Made by a program: the position numbers and the translations under genes
The notes under the pieces: model-generated
The model's database searches: none
Told to the model about the DNA's origin: nothing
The model's input: only the letters and a program-made list of their open reading frames with translations
DNA from: Pseudacidovorax sp.
Lineage (GTDB): Bacteria > Pseudomonadota > Gammaproteobacteria > Burkholderiales > Burkholderiaceae_C
DNA: 64,000 bases
Assembly: GCF_017991995.1 (NCBI RefSeq)
Contig: NZ_JAGOPN010000012.1
Location: 124,001 to 188,000 of the forward strand
Direction: 5' to 3'
Part shown: positions 1 to 9,888 of the stretch, in pieces
Numbering within the stretch: the stretch's first letter is position 1
Layout of the letters: each line of letters opens with the position of its first letter

Positions 1-764
1 CGCTCGCGCGGCGTATCGCACTGGGCGGGCAGGACCGCAAGGACATCCGCGCGCTCGAAGCCCGCATTGCCGACCTGGCGCGCGAGCCCGAGCCGGATGC
101 GGAACTGCTGAAGTCCTTGCAGGACGAGCTGGACGGCATCCGCCGCCGCGCGCGGCATGTGCCCTACATCGATCCCATCGACCTGCGATACCGCAGCCGG
201 GTTCGCACGCCGGTGCCCAGCGCCAAGGCGGTGATGTTCTGCCTGATGGACATCTCCGGCTCCATGGACGAGGCGCGCAAGGACATGTCCAAGCGCTTCT
301 TCATGTTGCTGTACCTGTTCCTGACCAAGCACTACGAGAAGATCGAACTCGTCTTCATCCGCCATCACACGCAGGCGCAGGAAGTGAGCGAGGACGACTT
401 CTTCCATGCCACCGAGACCGGCGGCACGGTGGTCTCCAGCGCGCTGGTGCTGATGCGCGACATCATCCGCGCCCGCTACCCCAGCAGCGAGTGGAACATC
501 TACGGCGCGCAGGCCAGCGACGGCGACAACTGGCACCAGGACAGCGGGCGCTGCCGCGAGCTGTTGGCCGATTCGATCCTGCCGCTGGTGCGCTATTACG
601 CGTATGTGCAGGTGGCCGAGGCCGAACAGAACCTGTGGCAGGAATACACGCAACTCGAAGAGCGCTTCGGCCACTTCGCGATGCGCAAGGTGTCGAGCGC
701 GCAGGACATCTACCCGGTGTTCCGCGATCTGTTCAAGAAGGAAGGCGCGGCAGCCGCCGCCTAA
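1..764 (+). CDS. YeaH/YhbH family protein (DUF444), C-terminal part
   Basis: The reading frame is open from base 3, so the gene starts upstream of the window and only about the last 254 codons are seen. The visible part carries a von Willebrand A-like metal site (DISGS, followed by a conserved RFFMLLYLFL stretch), a TGGT motif and the SDGDNW motif that mark the DUF444 family. Family members are cytoplasmic and are usually encoded with the serine kinase PrkA and SpoVR, as in the E. coli yeaG-yeaH pair linked to nitrogen-starvation and stationary-phase survival. The next gene here is SpoVR, which supports the call. PrkA is expected just upstream but lies outside the window. The biochemical role is not established. 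Confidence 0.9.
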   Translation, partial: LARRIALGGQDRKDIRALEARIADLAREPEPDAELLKSLQDELDGIRRRARHVPYIDPIDLRYRSRVRTPVPSAKAVMFCLMDISGSMDEARKDMSKRFFMLLYLFLTKHYEKIELVFIRHHTQAQEVSEDDFFHATETGGTVVSSALVLMRDIIRARYPSSEWNIYGAQASDGDNWHQDSGRCRELLADSILPLVRYYAYVQVAEAEQNLWQEYTQLEERFGHFAMRKVSSAQDIYPVFRDLFKKEGAAAAA

Positions 765-797
765 GTGGGAATGAACCCGCCAGGAGCCAAGGACACG

Positions 798-2336
798 ATG
801 ACCCCGTCCCGCCTGCCCCCCGTCTTCGAGCGTGCGCCCGAGCGCCTGCCGAGCCCGTCCGACTGGACCTTCGAACTCATCGAGACCTACCACGACGAGA
901 TCGCCAGAACGGCACGGGCCTTCGGCCTGGACACCTACCCGAACCAGCTGGAGATCATCTCGGCCGAGCAGATGATGGATGCCTACGCCAGTGTGGGCAT
1001 GCCGGTGCTCTATCGCCACTGGTCCTATGGCAAGCAGTTCATCACCACCGAGAAGAACTACCGGCGCGGCCACATGGGCCTGGCCTACGAGATCGTCATC
1101 AACTCCGACCCGTGCATCTCCTACTTGATGGAGGAGAACACGATGGCCATGCAGTCGCTGGTGATCGCCCACGCAGCGTACGGCCACAACAGCTTCTTCA
1201 AGGGCAACTACCTCTTCCGGATGTGGACGGACGCCTCGTCCATCATCGACTACCTCGTCTACGCCAAGAACTACATCGCCGAGTGCGAGGAACGCCATGG
1301 CGTGGAGGCTGTGGAAGACCTGCTCGACTCCTGCCACGCGCTGATGAACTATGGCGTGGACCGCTACCGCCGGCCGCAGAAGCGGTCGCTGGCGCAGGAG
1401 AAGGAACGGCGCGCCGAGCGCGAGGCCTACATCCAGCGCCAGCTCAATGACCTGTGGCGCACGGTCCCACGCTCCGGCGCCGCGGCGCAGGACCCGCAGG
1501 CGGCGCGCCGCTTTCCGGAGGAGCCGCAGGAGAACCTGCTGTATTTCATCGAGAAGAACGCCGCCCTGCTGGAGCCCTGGCAGCGCGAGGTGGTGCGGAT
1601 CGTGCGCAAGGTGGCGCAGTACTTCTATCCGCAGCGCCAGACGCAGGTGATGAACGAGGGCTGGGCCACCTTCTGGCACTACACGCTGCTCAACACCATG
1701 TACGACCGCGGCCTGCTGGCCGACGGCTTCATGATCGAATGGCTCAGCTCTCATACCGCGGTGGTCTACCAGCCGCCGGTGGGGCACCGCGCGTACAGCG
1801 GCATCAATCCCTATGCGCTGGGCTTCGCGATGTACAGCGACCTCAAGCGCATCTGCGAGAAGCCCACCGAGGAAGACCGGCAGTGGTTCCCCGACATCGC
1901 CGGCTCCAACTGGCTGACGACGCTGGACTACGCCATGCGCAACTTCAAGGACGAGAGCTTCGTCGGCCAGTTCCTGAGCCCCAAGGTGATGCGCGACTTC
2001 CGCTTCTTTGCCATCCGCGACCACGAGGCCGATCCGGAGCTGGAGGTGGCCGCCATCCATGACGAGGCGGGCTACCGGGCATTGCGCGAGTCGCTGGCCC
2101 GCCAGTACGACCTGGGCAGCCGCGAGCCCGACATCCAGGTCTGGAACGTGGATCTGCGCGGCGACCGCTCGCTGACGCTGCGCCACACCCAGCGCAACAA
2201 CCGTCCGCTGCATGAAGAAACGCCCGAGGTGCTCAAGCACGTCGCGCGGCTCTGGGGCTTCGACGTCCACCTGGAGAGCGTGGACGACAAGGGGCGCGTG
2301 GGCTATCGCAAGACGGTCAGCCCGAAGCGCAGCTGA
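798..2336 (+). CDS. SpoVR family protein (YcgB-like)
   Basis: A 512-residue protein of normal length for the SpoVR/YcgB family, which is cytoplasmic, of unknown biochemistry, and tied to spore cortex formation in Bacillus and stress in Gram-negatives. Family marks are the N-terminal stretch around 'YPNQLEIISAEQMMDAY', the 'HWSYGKQF' motif and the 'NEGWATFWHY' motif with a conserved acidic residue and histidine. ATG 798 was chosen because AGGAG lies at 782-786. In-frame GTG 765 and ATG 771 are alternatives that would place the start directly after the YeaH stop (762-764). It forms an operon with the DUF444 gene and ends 6 bases from the convergent deaminase gene. Confidence 0.92.
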   Translation: MTPSRLPPVFERAPERLPSPSDWTFELIETYHDEIARTARAFGLDTYPNQLEIISAEQMMDAYASVGMPVLYRHWSYGKQFITTEKNYRRGHMGLAYEIVINSDPCISYLMEENTMAMQSLVIAHAAYGHNSFFKGNYLFRMWTDASSIIDYLVYAKNYIAECEERHGVEAVEDLLDSCHALMNYGVDRYRRPQKRSLAQEKERRAEREAYIQRQLNDLWRTVPRSGAAAQDPQAARRFPEEPQENLLYFIEKNAALLEPWQREVVRIVRKVAQYFYPQRQTQVMNEGWATFWHYTLLNTMYDRGLLADGFMIEWLSSHTAVVYQPPVGHRAYSGINPYALGFAMYSDLKRICEKPTEEDRQWFPDIAGSNWLTTLDYAMRNFKDESFVGQFLSPKVMRDFRFFAIRDHEADPELEVAAIHDEAGYRALRESLARQYDLGSREPDIQVWNVDLRGDRSLTLRHTQRNNRPLHEETPEVLKHVARLWGFDVHLESVDDKGRVGYRKTVSPKRS

Positions 2337-2342
2337 TCATCG

Positions 2343-3404
<1,062 letters not shown>

Positions 3405-3440
3405 TCAGCGATCGCAATGGCCAAGCATAAAGCGCCAGCA

Positions 3441-3469
3441 AAGAAAAACGGCCGCTCGAAAGCGGCCGT
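3441..3469 (-). terminator. Rho-independent terminator after the BMP transporter gene
   Basis: On the minus strand a perfect 9-bp stem (ACGGCCGCT / AGCGGCCGT) with a TTCG loop is followed by TTTTTCTT. It lies about 100 bases past the stop of the substrate-binding protein gene and would end the transporter transcript before the deaminase gene. Confidence 0.85.
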
Positions 3470-3481
3470 AGGTGTTGCCGG

Positions 3482-3566
3482 TGCACCCGCGGAACCGGCT
3501 CTGCCGGGCCGCCGGGTGCGCCCCTTGAGGGGGATTCGGCTACACGAAGTGAGCAAGAAACGGGGT
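3482..3566. repeat. Dispersed GC-rich intergenic repeat, copy 1
   Basis: This stretch contains GCGGAACCGGCTCTGCCGGG, then the palindromic core CCCCTTGAGGGG and a tail like CTACACGAAGTGAGC. Related copies lie at about 5706-5800 (core and tail) and 32987-33186 (leader and core). Dispersed elements of this type are common between genes in Comamonadaceae. Their function is unknown. Confidence 0.6.
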
Positions 3567-3568
3567 GG

Positions 3569-4735
3569 TCAGTTCTTGCCGGGCACCTTGCCTTCCACGC
3601 CCTTGACGTAGAAGTTCACGCCTGAAAGGAACTTGTCGTCAGCGGCTGCGCCGGCGGCGATGAGTTCCTTGCCGTCCTGGCCGACGATCGGGCCCTTCCA
3701 GATCTGGAAGGTGCCATCCTTCAGGCCCTTCTTGACCTCGTCCACCTTGGCCTTGATGTCGGCCGGCACGTCGTCGGCCACGGAGACCAGGTCGATCGCG
3801 CCTTCCTTCACGCCCCACCAGGTCTGGCCGGTGGTCCAGGTGCCGTCGAGCACGTCCTTGGTGGCCTTGATGTAGTACGGGCCCCAGTTGATCACGGCCG
3901 AGGCCAGGTGGGCCTTGGGACCATAGGCGGTCATGTCGCTGTCCCAGCCGAAGGCGCGCTTGCCCTTCTCTTGCGCCGTCTTGAGCACGGCCGGCGAATC
4001 GGTGTTCTGGAACAGCACGTCGGCGCCGCCGTTGATCAGGGCCGTGGCAGCCTCGGTTTCCTTCGGCGGGCTGAACCATTCGTTGACCCACACCACGTTG
4101 GTCGTGACCTTGGGGTTCACCGACTGCGCGCCAAGCGTGAAGCTGTTGATGTTGCGCAGCACCTCGGGGATCGGCACCGAGCCCACCACGCCCAGCTTGT
4201 TCGACTTGGTCATGGCGCCGGCGATGATGCCGGCCATGTACGCACCCTCATAGGTGCGGCTGTCGTAGGTGCGCATGTTCTCGGCCGTCTTGTAGCCGGT
4301 GGCATGCTCGAACTTCACGTCCTTGGCGTCGCCAGCGACCTTCAGCATGGGCTCCATGTAGCCGAAGGTGGTGCCGAAGATCAGCTTCTTGCCCTGGCCC
4401 ACGAAGTCGCGGAACACGCGCTCGGCATCGGCCGACTCGGGCACGCTCTCGACGAAGGTGGTCTTGATCTTGTCGCCGAATTCCTTCTCCAGCGCCTTGC
4501 GACCGTTGTCGTGGGCGAAGGTCCAGCCGCCGTCGCCCACCGGGCCGACGTAGGCGAAGGCGATCTCCAGCGGTGCCGTCGACGCCGGGGCCGGCGCAGC
4601 GGCGGTGGGCGCAGGCGCCGCGGGAGCTGCCGCAGCTGGCGCCTCTTCCTTCTTGCCGCAACCCACCAGGGCGGCAGCAGCCGCGGCGGAGATGGCGGCG
4701 AGCTTGAGCAGCGAACGCTTGTTCAGATCGGTCAT
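3569..4735 (-). CDS. BMP family ABC transporter substrate-binding lipoprotein (purine nucleosides)
   Basis: A 388-residue lipoprotein. The signal peptide ends in the lipobox LVGC (acylated Cys at about residue 26) and is followed by an Ala/Pro-rich linker to about residue 50. The mature part is a BMP/PnrA-type periplasmic binding domain, with motifs such as 'AFAYVGPVGDGGWTFAHDNG', 'TFVESVPESADAERVF' and 'GWDSDM'. Characterised members bind purine nucleosides. The gene is followed by a terminator and preceded by two permease genes and an ATPase gene of the matching transporter class. Location among purine-catabolic genes supports nucleoside or base uptake, but the exact ligand is inferred. An AAGGA ribosome site lies about 9 bases before the ATG. 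Confidence 0.9.
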   Translation of the reverse strand: MTDLNKRSLLKLAAISAAAAAALVGCGKKEEAPAAAAPAAPAPTAAAPAPASTAPLEIAFAYVGPVGDGGWTFAHDNGRKALEKEFGDKIKTTFVESVPESADAERVFRDFVGQGKKLIFGTTFGYMEPMLKVAGDAKDVKFEHATGYKTAENMRTYDSRTYEGAYMAGIIAGAMTKSNKLGVVGSVPIPEVLRNINSFTLGAQSVNPKVTTNVVWVNEWFSPPKETEAATALINGGADVLFQNTDSPAVLKTAQEKGKRAFGWDSDMTAYGPKAHLASAVINWGPYYIKATKDVLDGTWTTGQTWWGVKEGAIDLVSVADDVPADIKAKVDEVKKGLKDGTFQIWKGPIVGQDGKELIAAGAAADDKFLSGVNFYVKGVEGKVPGKN

Positions 4736-4790
4736 TGTCTAAAGGTCCTTGGCAGCAAGACGTTGAGGGAGTTGAAAAATTCAGCGCGCA

Positions 4791-5711
4791 TTATGAGCCG
4801 GGGTAGAACGGTTTCCCGATCGACGCAGGCATGTTGACGCGGATGAAAGCGGGGTTGCGCGAGATCAGCGCCAGCACCACGATGGTGGCCACGTAGGGCA
4901 TCATGGCGAGGAACTGGCTGGGTACGTCGACGCCCACGCTCTGCAGGTGGAAACCCAGCTGCGTCACGCCGCCGAAGAGGTAGGCGCCCAGCAGCACCCG
5001 CAGGGGCCGCCAAGTGGCGAAGGTGGTGAGCGCCAGCGCGATCCACCCGCGGCCGGCCACCATGTTCTCCACCCACAGGCCGGTGTAGACCACCGACAGG
5101 TAGGCGCCCGCCAGGCCGCACAGCGCGCCGCCGGCCATGACCGCCATCAGCCGGATGCGCCGCACCGGATAGCCCAGCGCATGCGCCGACTCGGGCGACT
5201 CGCCCACCGAGCGCAGCACCAGCCCGGCCCGCGTGCGGTACAGGAACCAGATCAGCGCGAAGGTGAGCGCCACCGCGAAGTACACCAGCGGATGGTGGCG
5301 GAACAGCGCCGGCCCGATGAAGGGAATGTCGCCCAGCACAGGGATGGCGAAGGCCATGCCGCCTGGCGCCTTGGCCTGCACGTAGTTGATGCCGACGAAG
5401 GCCGAGAAGCCCACGCCGAAGAGCGACAGCGCGAGGCCCGTGGCGTACTGGTTGGTGTTGAGCCAGATCACCAGCACGCCGAACAGGCCCGCCAGCAGCG
5501 CACCCACCGCCATGCCGGCCGCAAAGCCGATCCAGGCGTTGTGCGTGTGCACATAGGCCGCGAAGCCGCCGATGGCGGCGCACAGCATCATGCCCTCGGC
5601 GCCGAGGTTGACGATGCCGGCCTTCTCGTTGATGAGCAGGCCGAGCGCGGCGATGGCCAGCACGGTGCCGGCGCTGAGCATGGCGCCCAGGAGGAGTGCG
5701 TAGCTTTCCAT
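4791..5711 (-). CDS. ABC transporter permease (BMP/nucleoside type, second subunit)
   Basis: A 306-residue, highly hydrophobic inner-membrane protein of the branched-chain amino acid/ribose-type permease superfamily (BPD_transp_2). The motif 'NEKAGIVNLGAEGMMLCAA' near residues 28-47 is the family signature of nucleoside permeases that pair with BMP binding proteins. It forms the second half of the heterodimeric channel with the product of the upstream permease gene. A dispersed GC-rich repeat separates the two permease genes. The 55-base gap to the binding-protein gene and the shared strand indicate one operon. Confidence 0.9.
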   Translation of the reverse strand: MESYALLLGAMLSAGTVLAIAALGLLINEKAGIVNLGAEGMMLCAAIGGFAAYVHTHNAWIGFAAGMAVGALLAGLFGVLVIWLNTNQYATGLALSLFGVGFSAFVGINYVQAKAPGGMAFAIPVLGDIPFIGPALFRHHPLVYFAVALTFALIWFLYRTRAGLVLRSVGESPESAHALGYPVRRIRLMAVMAGGALCGLAGAYLSVVYTGLWVENMVAGRGWIALALTTFATWRPLRVLLGAYLFGGVTQLGFHLQSVGVDVPSQFLAMMPYVATIVVLALISRNPAFIRVNMPASIGKPFYPGS

Positions 5712-5800
5712 TCAGGCCTCCCGACGGGCCGCCCCGAGGGAGGCCTGCGCCCCCTCGGGGGGCAGCGAATACACGAAGTGATGAGCGTGGGGCTTCATGT
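5706..5800. repeat. Dispersed GC-rich intergenic repeat, copy 2
   Basis: This element fills the gap between the two permease genes. It has two nested palindromes: AGGCCTCCC...GGGAGGCCT at about 5707-5733, and the core GCGCCCCCTCGGGGGGC. A tail AATACACGAAGTGATGAGC matches the tail of copy 1 (ACACGAAGTGAGC). It overlaps the first bases of the downstream permease gene. As an RNA it would form hairpins inside the operon transcript. Confidence 0.6.
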
Positions 5801-6940
5801 TCAGGCTTCTTTTACTTGAGGGGCAACATCCGGCGTCGATGCCTGCAACGAGGCAGTGCCGGCCGTCGGCGACACCGGCCGCGCCGCAGCCTTCATCCGC
5901 ACGCGATACGCCACCAGCGTGTCGCAGGCCAGCAGCGTGAACAGCAGCAGGCCCTGGAACACCGCCGTGAGCGACTTGGGCAGGCCCAGGCGCGACTGCG
6001 CCAGCTCGCCGCCGATGTAGAACATGCTCATCAGGATGGCCGAGAACACCATGCCCACCGGATGCAGCCGTCCCACGAAGGCCACGATGATGGCGGCGAA
6101 GCCGTAGCCTGCGGGCACATAGGGCGTGAGCTGCCCGATGGGGCCGGCCACTTCGAGCGCACCGGCCAGGCCGGCCGCGGCGCCCGAGGTCAGCAACGCG
6201 ATCCACACCGCACGCCGGGCCGAGAAGCCCGCGTAGCGCGCCGCCGCCGGCGCCAACCCGCCCACCTGCTGCGCGAAGCCCAGCCGGGTGCGGAACAGGA
6301 AGACCCACAGCGCCGCCACGCCCACCAGCGCGATCACGATGCCGATGGTCACGCGCGAGCCCTTCATCAGCCGCGGGATCTGCGTCACCGCCTCGAAGGT
6401 CTTGGTCTGCGGGAAGTTGTAGCCCATCGGATCCTTCCACGGCCCGCCCACCAGCCACAGCAGCAGCAGCGTGGCCACGTAGACCAGCATCAGGCTGGTG
6501 AGGATCTCGTTGGCATTGCACACGTCCCGCAGCCAGGCCACGATGGCCGCCCACAGCATGCCGCCCAGCACGCCTGCCACCAGGATGGCCGGCACGATCC
6601 ACGGGCCGGTGTTCTTGTCGGCCAGCAGCGCCATGCCGCCCGCGGCGATGGCGCCCAGCACGAACTGACCCTCGGCGCCGATGTTCCACACGTTGGAGCG
6701 GAAGCACACCGCCAGCCCCAGCGCGATGACCAGCAATGGCGTCGCCTTGACCAGCAGCTCGCCGATGGCATAGCTGCTCTTGATCGGCTCCCAGAAGAAG
6801 ACCTGCAGCCCCCGCACCGGGTCCTTGCCCAGCGCGGCGAACAGGATCACGCCGATCACCACCGTGATCAGCAGCGCCAGGATGGGCGAGCCGTAGCTCC
6901 AGAAACGCGACAGCTGCGGCCGCAACTCAAGCTTGAGCAT
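5801..6940 (-). CDS. ABC transporter permease (BMP/nucleoside type, first subunit)
   Basis: A 379-residue inner-membrane permease with many hydrophobic segments. The motif 'FRSNVWNIGAEGQFVLGAI' (around residues 80-98) is the counterpart of the second permease's NLGAEG motif and is diagnostic of this transporter class. The gene start overlaps the end of the ATPase gene by 14 bases, so translation is probably coupled. The C-terminal 25-30 residues are polar and not conserved in pattern. It should pair with the other permease and the ATPase to import purine nucleosides. Confidence 0.9.
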   Translation of the reverse strand: MLKLELRPQLSRFWSYGSPILALLITVVIGVILFAALGKDPVRGLQVFFWEPIKSSYAIGELLVKATPLLVIALGLAVCFRSNVWNIGAEGQFVLGAIAAGGMALLADKNTGPWIVPAILVAGVLGGMLWAAIVAWLRDVCNANEILTSLMLVYVATLLLLWLVGGPWKDPMGYNFPQTKTFEAVTQIPRLMKGSRVTIGIVIALVGVAALWVFLFRTRLGFAQQVGGLAPAAARYAGFSARRAVWIALLTSGAAAGLAGALEVAGPIGQLTPYVPAGYGFAAIIVAFVGRLHPVGMVFSAILMSMFYIGGELAQSRLGLPKSLTAVFQGLLLFTLLACDTLVAYRVRMKAAARPVSPTAGTASLQASTPDVAPQVKEA

Positions 6941-8468
6941 GGATGCCCTCCTCTTTTGCGCGCGAAGCCGCGCCCTCCCACAGTCCGCTCATCCATTCGC
7001 CGATCTGCGGCACGGTGGCCGCAGCCCGGTCGATGGAGGGCGACAGCCGCCCCTTGGCAATCACATGCAACCGGTCGCTGATCTCGAACAGCTCGTCCAA
7101 TTCCTCGCTGACCACCAGCACCGCGCAGCCCGCGTCGCGCAGCGCCAGGATCTCAGCGCGGATCAGCGCCGCGGCGCCCACGTCCACGCCCCAGGTCGGC
7201 TGCGACACGATGAAGAGCTTGGGGCTGGCGTCGATCTCGCGGCCGACGATGAACTTCTGCAGGTTGCCGCCCGACAGCGACTTGGCCGCCGACTGCGGCC
7301 CGCCGGCCTTGACCTTGAAGCGCTCGATGATGGCGCGTGCCTGCTGCTCCAGCTGGCCGATGCGCAGCCAGCCGCCGCTGCCCACCGCGTCGTCGCGCGT
7401 CAGCAGCAGGTTATGCGCCAGGCCCAGCGTGGGCACGGCGCCGCGGCCCAGCCGCTCCTCAGGCACGAAATGCAGGCCCAGCCTGCGGCGCGCCCGCGGC
7501 CGCAGCCGGCCCGCGCCCTGGCCGAAAAGGCGGACCATGCCGGGCTCTGCCCGCACGTCCTCGCCCGACAGGGCGTAGAGCAACTCCTTCTGGCCGTTGC
7601 CGGACACGCCGGCGATGCCCACCACCTCGCCCGCGCGCACCTGCAGCGAGACGCCGTCCAGGTCCACGCCGAACTGGTCTTCGCGCGGCAGGCTCAGACG
7701 CTCGACCGCCAGCGCCACCTCGCCCACGTTGGACGGCCGGTGCGTCAGCGGCGGCGGCTCGGCGCCGATCATCAGGCGCGACAGCGACTCGTTGGTCTCC
7801 TGCTGCGGATTGCACACGCCCGTGACCTTGCCGCCGCGCAGCACGGTGCAGGCGGTGCACAGCTCGCGGATCTCGTGCAGCTTGTGGCTGATGTACAGGA
7901 TGGAGCAGCCCTCGGAGGCCAGCTTCTTGAGCACCACGAAGAGCTTCTGCACGGCCTGCGGCGTCAGCACCGAGGTGGGCTCGTCCAGGATCAGCAGCTT
8001 GGGGTCGGTGAGCAGCGCGCGGATGATCTCCACCCGCTGCATCTCGCCCACCGACAGCGTGTGGACCGGCCGCAGCGGGTCGATCTCCAGCCCGTACTCG
8101 CCGGCCTTGGCCACGATTCGGCGCGTGACGTCGGCCAGCGCCAGGCTCTTGTCCAGGCCCAGCCAGACGTTCTCGGCCACCGTCAGCGTGTCGAACAGGC
8201 TGAAGTGCTGGAACACCATGCTGATGCCCAGCTGACGCGCCTCCTGCGGATTGCGGATGGCCACCGGCTGGCCGTTGAAGTTCACCGTGCCCTCGTCCGG
8301 CTTGACCGAGCCGTAGATGATCTTCATCAGCGTGGACTTGCCGGCGCCGTTCTCGCCCAGCACGGCATGGGTTTCGCCGGGCTGGACAGTGAGCGACACG
8401 TCGCTGTTGGCGACCACCGAGGGATAGCGCTTGGTGATGTGCGCGAGCTGGAGTCTGGGGGGGGACAT
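6927..8468 (-). CDS. ABC transporter ATP-binding protein (two-domain, nucleoside/sugar type)
   Basis: A 513-residue protein with two fused ABC domains, as in rbsA-like ATPases. The first domain has a full Walker A (GENGAGKST), a signature SVGEMQRVE and Walker B with LILDEPTSVLTP. In the second domain Walker A is altered (GVSGNGQKE), the signature is LSGGNLQKF, and the Walker B glutamate is replaced (FIVSQPTWGVD). The glutamine there is usual for BMP-associated ATPases, so this is a class trait and not decay. It would energise the two permeases encoded directly downstream. The gene is 73 bases downstream of the NCS2 permease gene. Confidence 0.92.
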   Translation of the reverse strand: MSPPRLQLAHITKRYPSVVANSDVSLTVQPGETHAVLGENGAGKSTLMKIIYGSVKPDEGTVNFNGQPVAIRNPQEARQLGISMVFQHFSLFDTLTVAENVWLGLDKSLALADVTRRIVAKAGEYGLEIDPLRPVHTLSVGEMQRVEIIRALLTDPKLLILDEPTSVLTPQAVQKLFVVLKKLASEGCSILYISHKLHEIRELCTACTVLRGGKVTGVCNPQQETNESLSRLMIGAEPPPLTHRPSNVGEVALAVERLSLPREDQFGVDLDGVSLQVRAGEVVGIAGVSGNGQKELLYALSGEDVRAEPGMVRLFGQGAGRLRPRARRRLGLHFVPEERLGRGAVPTLGLAHNLLLTRDDAVGSGGWLRIGQLEQQARAIIERFKVKAGGPQSAAKSLSGGNLQKFIVGREIDASPKLFIVSQPTWGVDVGAAALIRAEILALRDAGCAVLVVSEELDELFEISDRLHVIAKGRLSPSIDRAAATVPQIGEWMSGLWEGAASRAKEEGIHAQA

Positions 8469-8541
8469 GGGGGTGGCCTTCGGGGGTCGCTCTTTTAAGT
8501 AAAACGGTGAATGCTAGTCGCCTGGGGCCGGCCCGGATAGG

Positions 8542-9843
8542 TCAGTGACCCGGCAGGTAGATGTACTTGAACAGGAAGATCCCGCCGATCACCCACACCA
8601 TCCAGTGCGCCTCCCGCGCCCGGCCGGTGATCAGCTTCAGCACCGCATAGCTGATGAAGCCGAAGGCCAGGCCATTGGCGATGGAATAGGTGAAGGGCAT
8701 GGCCAGCGCGGTGATGGCCGCGGGGATGACCTCGGTGGTCTCGTTCCAGTCCAGTTCGGTCAGGTCCCTCAGCATCAAACATGCCACGAAGAGCAGGGCC
8801 GGCGCCGTCGCATAGGCCGGCACCACGCCGGCCAGCGGCGCGATGAACAGGCAGGCCAGGAAGAGCACCGCCACCGTCAGCGCCGTCAGGCCCGTGCGGC
8901 CGCCGGCCTGCACGCCCGCCGCGCTCTCCACATAGGCCGTGGTGCTGGAGGTGCCCAGCAGCGAGCCCGCGAAGATGGCGCCCGAATCGGCCAGCAGCGC
9001 CTTGTTGAGCCGGTCCATCTTGCCCGGCACCAGCAGGCCGGCACGCTTGGCCACGCCCATCAGCGTGCCGGTGGCATCGAACAGCTCGACCAGGAAGAAC
9101 ACCAGGATCACATTCAGGATGCCGCCAGCCAGCGCGCCCTTGATGTCCAGCTGCAGCAGCGTGGGCACGATGGAGGGCGGTGCCGACACCACGCCCTTGA
9201 ACTGGTTGCCGGCAAAGAAGAAGCTGGCCAGCGTCACGGCCACGATGCCGATCAGGATGGCGCCCGGCACCTTGAGCCGGTCCAGCATCACGATCAAGAA
9301 GAAGCCCAGCACCGCGAGCACGGCCGCGGGCTGGTGCAGGTCGCCCAGCGTGACGTACGTGGCCGGGGAGGCGGCGACGATGCCCGCGCTCTTGAGCGCG
9401 ATCAGCGCCAGGAACAGGCCGATGCCCACCGTGATGGCATAGCGCAGCGACAGCGGGATGCCGCGGATGATCAGCTCGCGGATGCGGAACAGCGTCACCA
9501 GCAGGAACAGGCAACCCGAGACGAACACCGCCCCCAGCGCGGCCTGCCAGGTGAAGCCCATGTGCTGCACCACGCCGTAGGCGAAGTAGGCATTCAAGCC
9601 CATGCCCGGCGCCAGCGCGATCGGGTAGTTGGCATACAGGCCCATGATGGCCGAGCCCAGCGCGGCGATGACGCAGGTGGCGACGAACACGGCCTCCTTC
9701 GGCATGCCCGCGTCGCCCAGGATCGAGGGGTTGACGAAGATGATGTAGGCCATCGTGAGAAAGGTGGTCAGGCCGGCCAGCAGTTCGGTGCGCACGGTCG
9801 TGCCGTGCTCCTGCAGCTTGAACAGCCGCTCGATCGCATTCAT
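8542..9843 (-). CDS. NCS2 family purine base permease (AzgA/GhxP-AdeP type)
   Basis: A 433-residue inner-membrane symporter with about a dozen hydrophobic segments. The N-terminus 'TVRTELLAGLTTFLTMAYII' and the motif 'ALAPGMGLNAYFAY' are typical of the AzgA-like branch, whose E. coli members carry adenine or hypoxanthine/guanine. The motif 'VFFLVELFDATGTLMGVA' in the second half is also characteristic. A GGAG ribosome site lies 9 bases before the ATG. Position between the xanthine dehydrogenase regulator and the nucleoside ABC transporter supports import of free purine bases. Which base is preferred cannot be read from the sequence. Confidence 0.92.
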   Translation of the reverse strand: MNAIERLFKLQEHGTTVRTELLAGLTTFLTMAYIIFVNPSILGDAGMPKEAVFVATCVIAALGSAIMGLYANYPIALAPGMGLNAYFAYGVVQHMGFTWQAALGAVFVSGCLFLLVTLFRIRELIIRGIPLSLRYAITVGIGLFLALIALKSAGIVAASPATYVTLGDLHQPAAVLAVLGFFLIVMLDRLKVPGAILIGIVAVTLASFFFAGNQFKGVVSAPPSIVPTLLQLDIKGALAGGILNVILVFFLVELFDATGTLMGVAKRAGLLVPGKMDRLNKALLADSGAIFAGSLLGTSSTTAYVESAAGVQAGGRTGLTALTVAVLFLACLFIAPLAGVVPAYATAPALLFVACLMLRDLTELDWNETTEVIPAAITALAMPFTYSIANGLAFGFISYAVLKLITGRAREAHWMVWVIGGIFLFKYIYLPGH

Positions 9844-9888
9844 GGGTCTTGTCTCCGGTGTTGTTGTGAATGAAGGAAGCGAAAGGAA

